DNA from: Gammaproteobacteria bacterium
GTDB taxonomy: Bacteria; Pseudomonadota; Gammaproteobacteria; Steroidobacterales; Rariloculaceae
Direction of reading: 5' to 3'
Assembly: GCA_022819855.1 (NCBI GenBank)
Contig: JAJEGN010000002.1
Span: 1-50,561 of the forward strand
Length of the DNA stretch: 50,561 bases
Positions 19,178 to 26,594 of the stretch are shown here, piece by piece. Position 1 is the stretch's first letter; the number at the start of each line of letters is the position of its first letter. The notes under the pieces were generated by a model. The model had not been told where the DNA came from and made no database searches. It worked only from the letters and a program-made list of their open reading frames with translations. The position numbers were made by a program, and so were the translations under genes.

Positions 19178-19207
19178 GCAACGCACCGTTGCCCGGGGAG
19201 TTTCGCA

Positions 19208-20401
19208 ATGCCCGACGGAAATCTGGAAATCAACGATGGGAGTCTGAAAATGACGTTCGAACTGACGGATGGCCAAACCAAATCGGCTGTCATCAAGGTG
19301 ATGGGGGTTGGCGGCGCCGGCGGAAATGCGGTTGCGCACATGGTCGCGGTCGGCATCGAAGGCGTCGATTTCATCTGCGCCAACACCGACGCGCAGGCCT
19401 TGCAGAACACCAGGGTCACGACCAAGCTGCAGATCGGCCGCGATATCACAAAAGGGCTCGGGGCGGGCGCGGATCCGGAGGTCGGCCAGCAAGCGGCGCT
19501 CGAGGATCGCGATCGCATCAAGGAGGCGATCGAGGGCGCCGACATGCTGTTCATCACCGCCGGTCTCGGCGGCGGGACCGGCACGGGCGCTGCGCCCGTG
19601 ATCGCCGAACTTGCGCGTGAACTCGGGATTCTCGTGGTCGCCGTGGTGACCCGGCCGTTCTCGATGGAACAGGGCAAGCGCGTCCAGGTCGCCGAGCGCG
19701 GGATCGGCGAACTCGCCAAGCACGTCGATTCGCTGATCACGATCCCGAACGACAAGCTGCTGCCGGTCCTCGGCCCGCAGGTCACGCTCATCGACGCATT
19801 TCGGGCCGCGAACGAAGTGCTGCAGGGCGCCGTGCAGGGCATCGCGGAGCTCATCACACGCTGGGGGCTGATCAACGTCGACTTCGCCGACGTCAAGACG
19901 GTGATGTCCGAGCAGGGCACCGCGATGATGGGATCGGGCTCGGCAAGCGGGGAGGATCGCGCCCGCGTTGCGGCCGAAGCCGCGGTCTCCAGCCCCCTGC
20001 TCGACGGGGTCGATCTGGCGGGGGCGAAAGGCGTGCTTGTCAACGTGACGACGGGAGAGAATCTCGGCCTCGTCGAATTCGAGGAGGTGGGCAAGACCAT
20101 CAAGCAATTCGCGGCCGAGAACGCCACGGTCGTCATCGGTACGGTCCTCGATCCCGAAATGTCCGAGGAGCTTCGCGTTACTGTGGTGGCGACCGGTCTC
20201 GGCGGGCCCGCCGGCGCACAGGACGCCCCACGGATGCGGCTCATCGACAAGCGCGTGCCCGGCGAACCCAACTACGCCGACTACGAGCGCCCGACGGTGG
20301 CTCGCGACAAGCATGCGGAGGAGGAAGCGCCGCCGGCGGGAGAGGACAAGGCCGAGTCGTTTCTCAACGTACCCGCGTTCCTGCGCAGGCAGGCGGACTG
20401 A
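19208..20401 (+). CDS. ftsZ: Cell division GTPase FtsZ
   Basis: A 397-residue tubulin homologue that builds the Z ring. It has the N-terminal [12 protein letters not shown], the GTP-binding signature GGGTGTG (residues 121-127), the T7 segment [11 protein letters not shown], and a C-terminal peptide [12 protein letters not shown] that binds FtsA and ZipA. The ATG at 19208 has a GGGGAG ribosome-binding site eight bases upstream; an internal ATG at 19250 is less likely. The roughly 60-residue linker is acidic and charged. Confidence 0.98.
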   Translation: MPDGNLEINDGSLKMTFELTDGQTKSAVIKVMGVGGAGGNAVAHMVAVGIEGVDFICANTDAQALQNTRVTTKLQIGRDITKGLGAGADPEVGQQAALEDRDRIKEAIEGADMLFITAGLGGGTGTGAAPVIAELARELGILVVAVVTRPFSMEQGKRVQVAERGIGELAKHVDSLITIPNDKLLPVLGPQVTLIDAFRAANEVLQGAVQGIAELITRWGLINVDFADVKTVMSEQGTAMMGSGSASGEDRARVAAEAAVSSPLLDGVDLAGAKGVLVNVTTGENLGLVEFEEVGKTIKQFAAENATVVIGTVLDPEMSEELRVTVVATGLGGPAGAQDAPRMRLIDKRVPGEPNYADYERPTVARDKHAEEEAPPAGEDKAESFLNVPAFLRRQAD

Positions 20402-20422
20402 TGACGGCCCGGGAGCCTGCGA

Positions 20423-20452
20423 TTGGTCCCTGGCGGAAAAGGCGGTTATCCT
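20423..20452 (+). promoter_or_regulatory. Possible lpxC promoter
   Basis: TTGGTC at 20423-20428 and TATCCT at 20447-20452 are separated by 18 bp in the 146-bp gap between ftsZ and lpxC. This is the only place in the cluster with room for an internal promoter. The match is partial, so this is a suggestion only. Confidence 0.35.
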
Positions 20453-20547
20453 ACGATGTGGCGTAGTCGGTTCAGGGGACATTCCCTGCGAGCGGCTGCT
20501 TGGTCAACAGTGCACGATTCGCATTTGTTCCTGGGGGACGAAGCGGC

Positions 20548-21459
20548 TTGAAGCAGCGCACCTTGAAGGACTCCATCCGGGCAACCGGCATCGGTCTGCA
20601 TGGCGGCGCCAAGGTCTACATGACCTTGCGGCCCGCGCCGACCCATACCGGTATCGTGTTCCGCCGTCTGGACCTTGCCGAACCCGTGGACATACCCGCG
20701 GCAGCACTGAACGTCTCGGACACCATGCTCGGCACGACGCTCGAGCACGGAGGCGGCCGGGTCGGCACGGTCGAGCATCTGCTGTCGGCGCTTGCCGGCC
20801 TCGGAATCGATAACCTTTTCATCGACCTGACGGCGCCGGAAGTGCCGATCATGGACGGCAGTGCGGCGCCGTTCGTGTTTCTGCTGCAGTCCGCCGGCAT
20901 AGAAGAGCAGAATGCGCCGAAGCGCTTCATCCGCATCCGTAAGACGGTACATGTCGACGATGGCGACAAGTGGGCGCGGTTCGCGCCGTATGACGGTTTC
21001 CGGCTCAATTTCGAGATCGATTTCGACCATCCGGTGCTCCGCAGGCACCGCCAGAACGCGAGCCTGGAATTCTCCACGGCAGCGTTTCTCAAGGAGATCA
21101 GCCGGGCCAGAACCTTTGGTTTCCTGAGCGACGTCGACTCGCTGCGTGCACGCGGCCGGGCGCTCGGCGGAAGCCTCGACAACTCGATCGTCATGGACGA
21201 GTACCGCGTGTTGAACGAAGATGGCCTCAGATTCGGTGACGAGTTCGTCAGGCACAAGATGCTCGACGCGGTGGGCGACCTCTATCTGCTCGGCGCCTGC
21301 CTGATCGGAGAGTTTTCCGCCTTCAAGTCCGGCCACCGCCTGAACAATCTCCTGCTGCGCGAACTGCTCGGCCGGCCGGACTGCTACGAGGAGGTCGTGT
21401 TCGACGAGCAGCGGCCCTCGCCCATCTCCTACCAGTTCGCACCGGGGCTCATCGACTAG
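20548..21459 (+). CDS. lpxC: UDP-3-O-acyl-N-acetylglucosamine deacetylase LpxC
   Basis: A 303-residue zinc deacetylase, the committed step of lipid A synthesis. Zn ligands by family pattern are His77 (TVEHLLSAL), His236 and Asp240 ([14 protein letters not shown]), with His263 as general acid. The start is a TTG at 20548: it aligns with the family N terminus (KQRTLKDSI) and has GGGGGA nine bases upstream at 20533-20538. A frame-open upstream start at 20500 would add unconserved residues. It is the last gene of the dcw-linked block. Confidence 0.96.
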   Translation: MKQRTLKDSIRATGIGLHGGAKVYMTLRPAPTHTGIVFRRLDLAEPVDIPAAALNVSDTMLGTTLEHGGGRVGTVEHLLSALAGLGIDNLFIDLTAPEVPIMDGSAAPFVFLLQSAGIEEQNAPKRFIRIRKTVHVDDGDKWARFAPYDGFRLNFEIDFDHPVLRRHRQNASLEFSTAAFLKEISRARTFGFLSDVDSLRARGRALGGSLDNSIVMDEYRVLNEDGLRFGDEFVRHKMLDAVGDLYLLGACLIGEFSAFKSGHRLNNLLLRELLGRPDCYEEVVFDEQRPSPISYQFAPGLID

Positions 21460-21532
21460 CCCGAAACCGGCCCTCGCCTACACAGGTGCGGGTGGGATCC
21501 AACCGGAGGCTCGAGCCCCCGCATCCTCCACC

Positions 21533-21817
21533 TTAGCCGCCGCGCGGCACCACCCGGACCTTGAGCCGGTGTCCGGCAAGTTCCGGATTCGCGCACCGCA
21601 CCCGCGCAGCCCAGGCTGCCGAGTCCATGCCGAGGACGAGATATCCCGCGTCGTCGAAATCGGCGCTCACCAGGTGAGCCGCTTCATCGTTCGGCAACAA
21701 CGCCCGTATGTCCGTCGCAAGCGTGCGCCTGCGCCCCGCGTCCCGGGCGAGTCTCTCGATAGCCCCCGAATTCAACACCTCGGCGACGCTTCTTGGTCTG
21801 TTCGCACGCATGTTCAT
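21533..21817 (-). CDS. DUF721 (DciA-like) protein
   Basis: A 94-residue protein with the DUF721 pattern: SVAEVLNSGAIERLA, then LLPNDEAAHLVSADF, LVLGMDSAAWAARVRCANPEL, and a basic beta strand LKVRVVP. DciA proteins help load the replicative helicase in bacteria lacking DnaC; family members are often found beside lpxC. Two starts compete. The ATG at 21817 overlaps the stop of a 33-codon ORF (ATGA). The ATG at 21811 has GGGAG at a better distance of seven bases. The gene is convergent with lpxC. Confidence 0.72.
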   Translation of the reverse strand: MNMRANRPRSVAEVLNSGAIERLARDAGRRRTLATDIRALLPNDEAAHLVSADFDDAGYLVLGMDSAAWAARVRCANPELAGHRLKVRVVPRGG

Positions 21818-21915
21818 GCTCCCGACTTCAATGTGCGCCGCCTGGCTACTCGGCGCAAATCCACTGCGGCGTTCAGGAGAGACTCGGGTCTTGCGGGACT
21901 GCGAGCGACGAACAT
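21814..21915 (-). CDS. Possible 33-residue leader ORF between cysG and the DUF721 gene
   Basis: A short ORF with ATG at 21915, a strong purine-rich ribosome-binding site (GGAAAGGA) directly upstream, and a TGA that overlaps the next start as ATGA. The peptide is Arg/Ala-rich (RRVARRRTLKSGA at its end) with no recognised similarity. It could couple translation of the DUF721 gene, or be fortuitous in this GC-rich context. Confidence 0.25.
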   Translation of the reverse strand: MFVARSPARPESLLNAAVDLRRVARRRTLKSGA

Positions 21916-21935
21916 GAATCCTTTCCGTGCAGCGC

Positions 21936-23375
21936 TCAGGAAACCTGCGCCAGGTTGCGGTCGTCGTCCTCGAGATGCTCGAACGCTTCCGGATTGAACC
22001 ATCTGTAGCGTTCCGCACAGCGTGTCGTCTCGCCGACCAGCAACAGCGCCGGGGCTTCGATTCCAAGCTTGTCGCGCACTTCGCCGAGGCGGCGGAGCGT
22101 CGTGCGAACAACCCGCTGCTCTTCCATCGTTCCGTTCTGGATGATGGCTGCCGGCGTCGCCGCGTCGTGGCCGTTGTCCATGAGCGCCGCGCCGATCGCC
22201 TCCAGTTGCGCGACGCCCATGTACAGTGCAAGCGTCTGGTCGCTCCGGAACGAGGCAAGGTCCGCCGCGTTGCCGTCGTCGCTGTGCCCCGTTGTGATGA
22301 GCACCGCCCTTGAGACGCCGCGCAATGTCAGCGGGATGCCCGCATACGCGGCGCACCCTTCGACCGCCGATACGCCGGGAACGACCTGGAACGGCAGGCC
22401 GGCCTCGGCAAGCGCCTGCATCTCCTCGCCGCCGCGGCCGAAGATCATCGGGTCGCCGCCCTTGAGGCGGCACACGCGCCTGCCCGACGCGACGAGCCGT
22501 ACGAGCAGGCGATTGACCTGCGCCTGGGTGATGGAAGGCGTGCGCGGCGACTTGCCGACGGAGATCAGCTCGCCGTCGCGGCGCGCGTACTCGAGTATCC
22601 CGTCGCTGACGAGCCGGTCGTAGAGCACGACATCCGCCTGGGCCAGCAACTGCCGGCCGCGCAAGGTAATGAGGTCGGGACTGCCGGGACCGGCGCCGAC
22701 GAGATACGCTTCGCCCGGTTCCAGTGTGGCGGCTTCTTCGTCGCGCCATGCGGCCAGTGCCTGCTCGAGCAGCGTTTCGCTGCGTTCGCCGCGGCCGGCG
22801 AGCATGTGGCGCGCCACCTCGCCTTCGAGCATGGCCTGCCAGAACTTGCGCCGCCGCTCGAGGTCCGGCAGGGCCTGTTTCACGCGTTCGCGCCAGCGGC
22901 CGGCAAGCGTTGCGAGTTCGCCGAGCCGTACCGGCAGGACCGTTTCGATCACGCCCTTGACCCAGCGTGCGAGCACCGGCGACTTGCCGGCGCTGCTGAT
23001 TGCGATCGTGACCGGATCGTGGTCGACGATGGCGGGCATGATGAACGTGGAAAGCTGCGCATCGTCGACGACGTTGCAAAGTCGTTTCGCGCGCCGCGCT
23101 GCGGCTGCCACCTCGGCGTTGAGTTCCGGATCGTCGGTCGCCGCGACGATCAGCCAGTAGCGGTCCAGTGGTTCGGTGTCGAATGCACGGCGCGCGAGCC
23201 CGATTGCGTCGGCGTCCGCGAGCCGCTCAAGCTCCCGGCTCGGTTCCGGTGCAATGACCGTGATCTTCGCCCCTGCCCGACCGAGCAGCAGGACCCGGCG
23301 CTCCGCCACGCGGCCACCGCCGACGATCAGGCAATCGCGGTCCCTGATGTCGGCAAAGAGAGGCAGATACTGCAT
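21936..23375 (-). CDS. cysG: Siroheme synthase CysG (uroporphyrinogen-III methyltransferase / precorrin-2 dehydrogenase / ferrochelatase)
   Basis: A 479-residue two-module enzyme. The N-terminal module (about residues 1-200) has the NAD-binding CLIVGGGRVAERRVLLL and carries dehydrogenase and ferrochelatase activity. The C-terminal module is a tetrapyrrole SAM methylase, with YLVGAGPGSPDLITLRG, VVLYDRLVS, LKGGDPMIFGRGGEE and VPGVSAVEGCAAYAGIPLT. Together they turn uroporphyrinogen III into siroheme, the cofactor of assimilatory sulfite reductase. This fits the divergent cysB and the nearby cysH. A hairpin overlapping its ribosome-binding region lies at 23390-23407. Uroporphyrinogen III would come from the heme cluster downstream in the window. 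Confidence 0.95.
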   Translation of the reverse strand: MQYLPLFADIRDRDCLIVGGGRVAERRVLLLGRAGAKITVIAPEPSRELERLADADAIGLARRAFDTEPLDRYWLIVAATDDPELNAEVAAAARRAKRLCNVVDDAQLSTFIMPAIVDHDPVTIAISSAGKSPVLARWVKGVIETVLPVRLGELATLAGRWRERVKQALPDLERRRKFWQAMLEGEVARHMLAGRGERSETLLEQALAAWRDEEAATLEPGEAYLVGAGPGSPDLITLRGRQLLAQADVVLYDRLVSDGILEYARRDGELISVGKSPRTPSITQAQVNRLLVRLVASGRRVCRLKGGDPMIFGRGGEEMQALAEAGLPFQVVPGVSAVEGCAAYAGIPLTLRGVSRAVLITTGHSDDGNAADLASFRSDQTLALYMGVAQLEAIGAALMDNGHDAATPAAIIQNGTMEEQRVVRTTLRRLGEVRDKLGIEAPALLLVGETTRCAERYRWFNPEAFEHLEDDDRNLAQVS

Positions 23376-23389
23376 GGTCGACGATCGCT

Positions 23390-23407
23390 CCTGACTCGCA
23401 AGTCAGG
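23390..23407 (-). promoter_or_regulatory. Inverted repeat overlapping the cysG leader
   Basis: CCTGACT at 23390-23396 and AGTCAGG at 23401-23407 form a perfect 7-bp stem with a 4-base loop, 15-32 bases upstream of the cysG ATG. In the cysG mRNA the 3' arm runs into the AGGAG that could be the ribosome-binding site. It may act as an operator or a translational hairpin; no regulator is identified. Confidence 0.4.
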
Positions 23408-23594
23408 ATACTCGGGACATCTGTCCGGAACCAACAGTTTATGCTTCGGGTCTTATGCTCGGGCGCTATAACGGTTAAGGTACCGATATAGGGATTCGGA
23501 TGGGCGGCCGGAACGCGCAAGTGGCGGCACATGGTCGCCGCCGGCTCCGCTGAAGGAGACAGGGTTTTCCCGCCGCAAGGACTCGGACGTCGAA

Positions 23595-24605
23595 ATGACA
23601 CTGAAGCAGCTCAAATACCTGATCGGCGTCGTCGACAGCGGACTCAACATCACGTCGGCCGCCGAACGGCTCTACACGAGCCAGCCCGGGATCAGCAAGC
23701 AGCTCAAGCAGCTCGAGGCCGAACTCGGCGTGCAGTTGTTCACGCGGCGCGGCAAGAGCCTTGCGGCGATAACGCCGGCCGGCCGCGAAGTGATCGCACG
23801 AGCCCGGAAGATCCTGCGCGAGGTCGAGAACATATCGAGCGTTGCGAGCGATCTGACGGACGAGCAGGAAGGCACGCTGTCGATCGCGACGACGCACACC
23901 CAGGCGCGCTACGTGTTGCCTGATGTCATCAAGGAGTTCCGCCGGCGCTATCCTAAGGTCAGTCTCGAGCTGCACCAGGGCACCTCGGAGCAGATTCTCG
24001 AACTCGTCAACCAGAACAAGGTCGACTTCGCGATCGCGACGGGGTCCCAGCACCTGTTCCGGCACCTGACCCTGCTTCCGATCTACCGCTGGCACCGCAT
24101 CGCGCTCGTGCCGAGGCAACACGCGCTCGCCAGACAGAAGAAGCGGCTCGATCTGGAGACGCTCGCCGAGCACCCGCTCGTGACCTACGTCTTCAGCCTG
24201 ACCGGGGAGTCCTCGTTCAAGCGCGCCTTCCACGATCTCGGCCTCGAACCGCGCGTGGTCTTTACCGCGCGCGACGCGGACATCATCAAGACCTACGTGC
24301 GCATGGGCATGGGCGTCGGCGTCATCGCGTCGATGGCCTACGAGTGCCGTGACCAGGAAGATCTCACGGCCATCAATGCCGAAGGACTGTTTCCCGAGGT
24401 CACGACGTGGCTCGGCTTCCCGCGCGACATGGTACTGCGCGGCTACATGACCGATTTCATCCAGCTCTTTGCGCCTCACTACCCGGCGCATACGATTCGC
24501 GACGCGGCCGCGCTCTCGACGCAGGACGACGTCGATACGCTGCTTGGGGAGATGGTTCTGCCGGTGCGCGGGGGCTGCGAGCAGGACGAGGCGGCGGCCG
24601 CGTGA
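23595..24605 (+). CDS. cysB: CysB-family LysR-type transcriptional regulator
   Basis: A 336-residue LysR regulator. The N-terminal winged helix-turn-helix (MTLKQLKYLIGVVDSG, then ITSAAERLYTSQPGISKQL) and effector domain (TTHTQARYVLPDVIKEF, HQGTSEQILELVNQNKVDFAIAT) match the CysB/Cbl subgroup, which senses O-acetylserine or sulfate starvation signals and activates sulfate assimilation. It is divergent from cysG and convergent with cysH, its expected targets. CysB and Cbl cannot be separated by sequence reading alone; position favours CysB. Confidence 0.88.
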   Translation: MTLKQLKYLIGVVDSGLNITSAAERLYTSQPGISKQLKQLEAELGVQLFTRRGKSLAAITPAGREVIARARKILREVENISSVASDLTDEQEGTLSIATTHTQARYVLPDVIKEFRRRYPKVSLELHQGTSEQILELVNQNKVDFAIATGSQHLFRHLTLLPIYRWHRIALVPRQHALARQKKRLDLETLAEHPLVTYVFSLTGESSFKRAFHDLGLEPRVVFTARDADIIKTYVRMGMGVGVIASMAYECRDQEDLTAINAEGLFPEVTTWLGFPRDMVLRGYMTDFIQLFAPHYPAHTIRDAAALSTQDDVDTLLGEMVLPVRGGCEQDEAAAA

Positions 24606-24659
24606 TGCAGCAGGCAGATTGCAGCGCTGCTTGATCACACGGCTGCGGCGAGCCGGTTT

Positions 24660-24680
24660 CCCCCGCCGTGCAGTGGGGGT
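24660..24680 (+). terminator. Possible terminator between cysB and cysH
   Basis: CCCCC at 24660-24664 and GGGGG at 24675-24679 form a short GC stem in the convergent gap between cysB and cysH, followed by TTCT. The T-tract is weak. Confidence 0.3.
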
Positions 24681-24700
24681 TCTGCCAGGGGCGCCAGGGC

Positions 24701-25486
24701 TCAGAGCTTGCCGAAGTCTATCTCGTGAATCCCGCACTCGCGCTTGAGGCCAAAGAAACGGGTCTGCTCGAGTGAGCCGGCCTCATGGATCGACCGCGTG
24801 CTGTGGTGATCGCCGATCGAGAGAAAGCCCTTCTCCCAAAGCGGGTGCCTGGGGAGGTCGTGCTGCCTGAGGTAGCGGTACACATCCCGGTCCGACCAGT
24901 CGGCGATCGGATGCACCTTCCAGCGGCCCCCGGACCACTTCAGATACGGCGTTGACGCGCGGCCCTCGCTCTGCATGCGGCGCAGTCCCGCGAACCAGGT
25001 TCCCGCACCGAGCTCGCGCAGCGCGCGACGCATCGGCTCGACCTTGTTCTCCTCGTTGTATGCGTCGATGCCGTCGCGGCCCTGGTCCCAGCGCGGCCCG
25101 TGACGCGCTTCCTGCCAGGCTGTCGAACGCTCGGCGCGATACACCTTGAGGTTCAGTCGGAGCCGCTCGGTCAGCTCGTCGACGAAGCGGTAGGTCTCGG
25201 GGAACAGGTATCCGGTATCGATCAGGACGACGGGGATGCCGGGATTCACGCTCGTCACGAGATGCAGCGAAACCGCGGCCTGCGTGCCGAAGCTCGACGA
25301 CAGCACATGGGCGCCCGGCAGGTGTTCGAGCGCCCACTCCACGCGGGCGGCCGCATCGAGCGACTGGAACTTGCGGTTGCAGTGTTCAAGCGCATGGGCG
25401 CGCGTCGCTTCCTCGTCGTACAAGGCCAGGTCGACCGGCGCGTCGGCCGGGGCGTTTACCGCCAGTGCGCTGGACAGGGCATTCAT
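24701..25486 (-). CDS. cysH: Phosphoadenylyl-sulfate (PAPS) reductase CysH
   Basis: A 261-residue PP-loop enzyme reducing PAPS to sulfite with thioredoxin. It shows the loop [51 protein letters not shown], and the C-terminal catalytic [13 protein letters not shown]. The CC...C-C cysteine pairs that ligate a 4Fe-4S cluster in APS reductases are absent, so PAPS is the likely substrate. The ATG at 25486 is chosen; a frame-open ATG at 25558 would add an unconserved Arg-rich stretch. It lies next to cysB and cysG in a small sulfate-assimilation group. Confidence 0.94.
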   Translation of the reverse strand: MNALSSALAVNAPADAPVDLALYDEEATRAHALEHCNRKFQSLDAAARVEWALEHLPGAHVLSSSFGTQAAVSLHLVTSVNPGIPVVLIDTGYLFPETYRFVDELTERLRLNLKVYRAERSTAWQEARHGPRWDQGRDGIDAYNEENKVEPMRRALRELGAGTWFAGLRRMQSEGRASTPYLKWSGGRWKVHPIADWSDRDVYRYLRQHDLPRHPLWEKGFLSIGDHHSTRSIHEAGSLEQTRFFGLKRECGIHEIDFGKL

Positions 25487-26078
25487 CGTTGCATCTTCAC
25501 TCCGTGTGCCGCGTTGTCCGGTCAGCTCGCGAGCCGGACTGCGCGACAAGGGAGGCATAACTTAAGGCCGCGAAAGGCGGAGGTGAAGGTTTAATTTCTC
25601 ATTCCGGTATAGCCGGATTGAATAAGGCGGAGGCTGACCGCCTGTGACTCGCTGCGAGCGTCGCTGCTCAAGTCAGGCTGCAGCGGCGAGCCGGAGATGA
25701 TGGATCGACCTGCCACGGTGGCTTCCCCGCTCCGCAATTTTGCTTCGGAACTTCGCGTGGATGCCGCATCGCTCAGAACGCGCGGCGCAGGTAGAAGTCG
25801 TCTGCGCTCGCGCTTGCGGAGACGACCGCCATACCGCCTGCGATCAGCGTCGCTGCAAGGCGATGTTTTCTTGAGCCTGACACTGCAGCGGGTGCATGCT
25901 CATCCCGTTTCTTGCATTCCCTTGCCGGAATCCTGGTGTCGGGATGGCAGGTCATGGTCAGGGTTTGGCGTCCGTGTCCAAGCGTCGTGGATAGCATACC
26001 GTTGGTCCTTGATCGGAATTGGAAACCGGACATATGACCGCTGATTGCATCGCGCGACCGCGCCTGCCGCAAGTCGGA
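25487..26078. other. Gene-poor 590-bp stretch upstream of cysH
   Basis: No intact gene is recognised here. It includes an AT-richer segment at about 25585-25630, with a TCCGG/CCGGA inverted repeat near 25602-25616 that lies in the cysH promoter region and could bind CysB. It also holds a possible truncated exported-protein remnant (25773 onward, minus strand). Confidence 0.5.
25773..25952 (-). pseudogene. Possible remnant of an exported outer-membrane-type protein
   Basis: A minus-strand frame encodes a basic stretch, a hydrophobic segment and a good signal-peptidase site (LAATLIAGGMAVVSASASA, then DDFYLRRAF), and stops immediately. The first mature residues resemble the start of outer-membrane beta-barrel proteins, but nothing downstream in any frame continues the domain. 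I read it as a 5' fragment of a lost gene. It could be a chance signal-like sequence. Confidence 0.3.
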
Positions 26079-26411
26079 CTATTGCTCTGCGTTGGATGGT
26101 TCGCCGGCGGGGATGTCGAGCCTGACCTCGATGCGGGCCACACGCTCGCCCAGGCGTCCAATATCGGTGCGTATGTCCACAAGTTCCGCGCGAACGTCCG
26201 CCAGTTCCGTGCGAAGCGCCGCTTGTCCGTTACGCATTTCGGAGCGTACATCGGCGATCTCGGCGCGGATCGCAACGTGCGCTTCCCGCATCTCGGCGCG
26301 AATGGCGGAATGCTCATCCCGCATGTCGGCGCGCAAACCGCTTTGCGAGGTGATCAGCAGGACGGCCAGCGCCACGCCCACGCCGATTATCGTGTAGATC
26401 TCCTTGTTCAT
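26079..26411 (-). CDS. Small membrane-anchored coiled-coil protein
   Basis: A 110-residue protein. After MNKEIYT comes one transmembrane helix (IIGVGVALAVLLITSQ, about residues 8-23). The remainder is a continuous charged heptad-type coiled coil with repeating R-A-E-M/I and DVR-x-E units (residues about 25-95). The topology is N-terminal anchor with a helical rod. Such proteins are widespread and unnamed; no function can be assigned. The frame is open upstream to 26558, but MNKEIYT is the natural start because it places the anchor at the N terminus. Confidence 0.65.
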   Translation of the reverse strand: MNKEIYTIIGVGVALAVLLITSQSGLRADMRDEHSAIRAEMREAHVAIRAEIADVRSEMRNGQAALRTELADVRAELVDIRTDIGRLGERVARIEVRLDIPAGEPSNAEQ

Positions 26412-26594
26412 TGCAGGCTTCGCCCGAGACGGCAGATTATCATGAGAATATCGCCGTCCGGCTGCGCGCCGGCAAGACGGTAATCTCGGCAAAATAGCTT
26501 GTTTCGGAGCGACCGCGGACCGGCGGCGGCCCGGGGCCCGATGTCGCCGAGCTGACATCGGCGGATCGATCCGCCCGACGCCCGTGACGCTTTC

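Noticed and set aside
17735..20482. A 915-codon open frame antisense to ftsA and ftsZ
   Set aside because: It is a shadow of GC-rich codon use; it has no recognisable domain and lies opposite two highly conserved genes.
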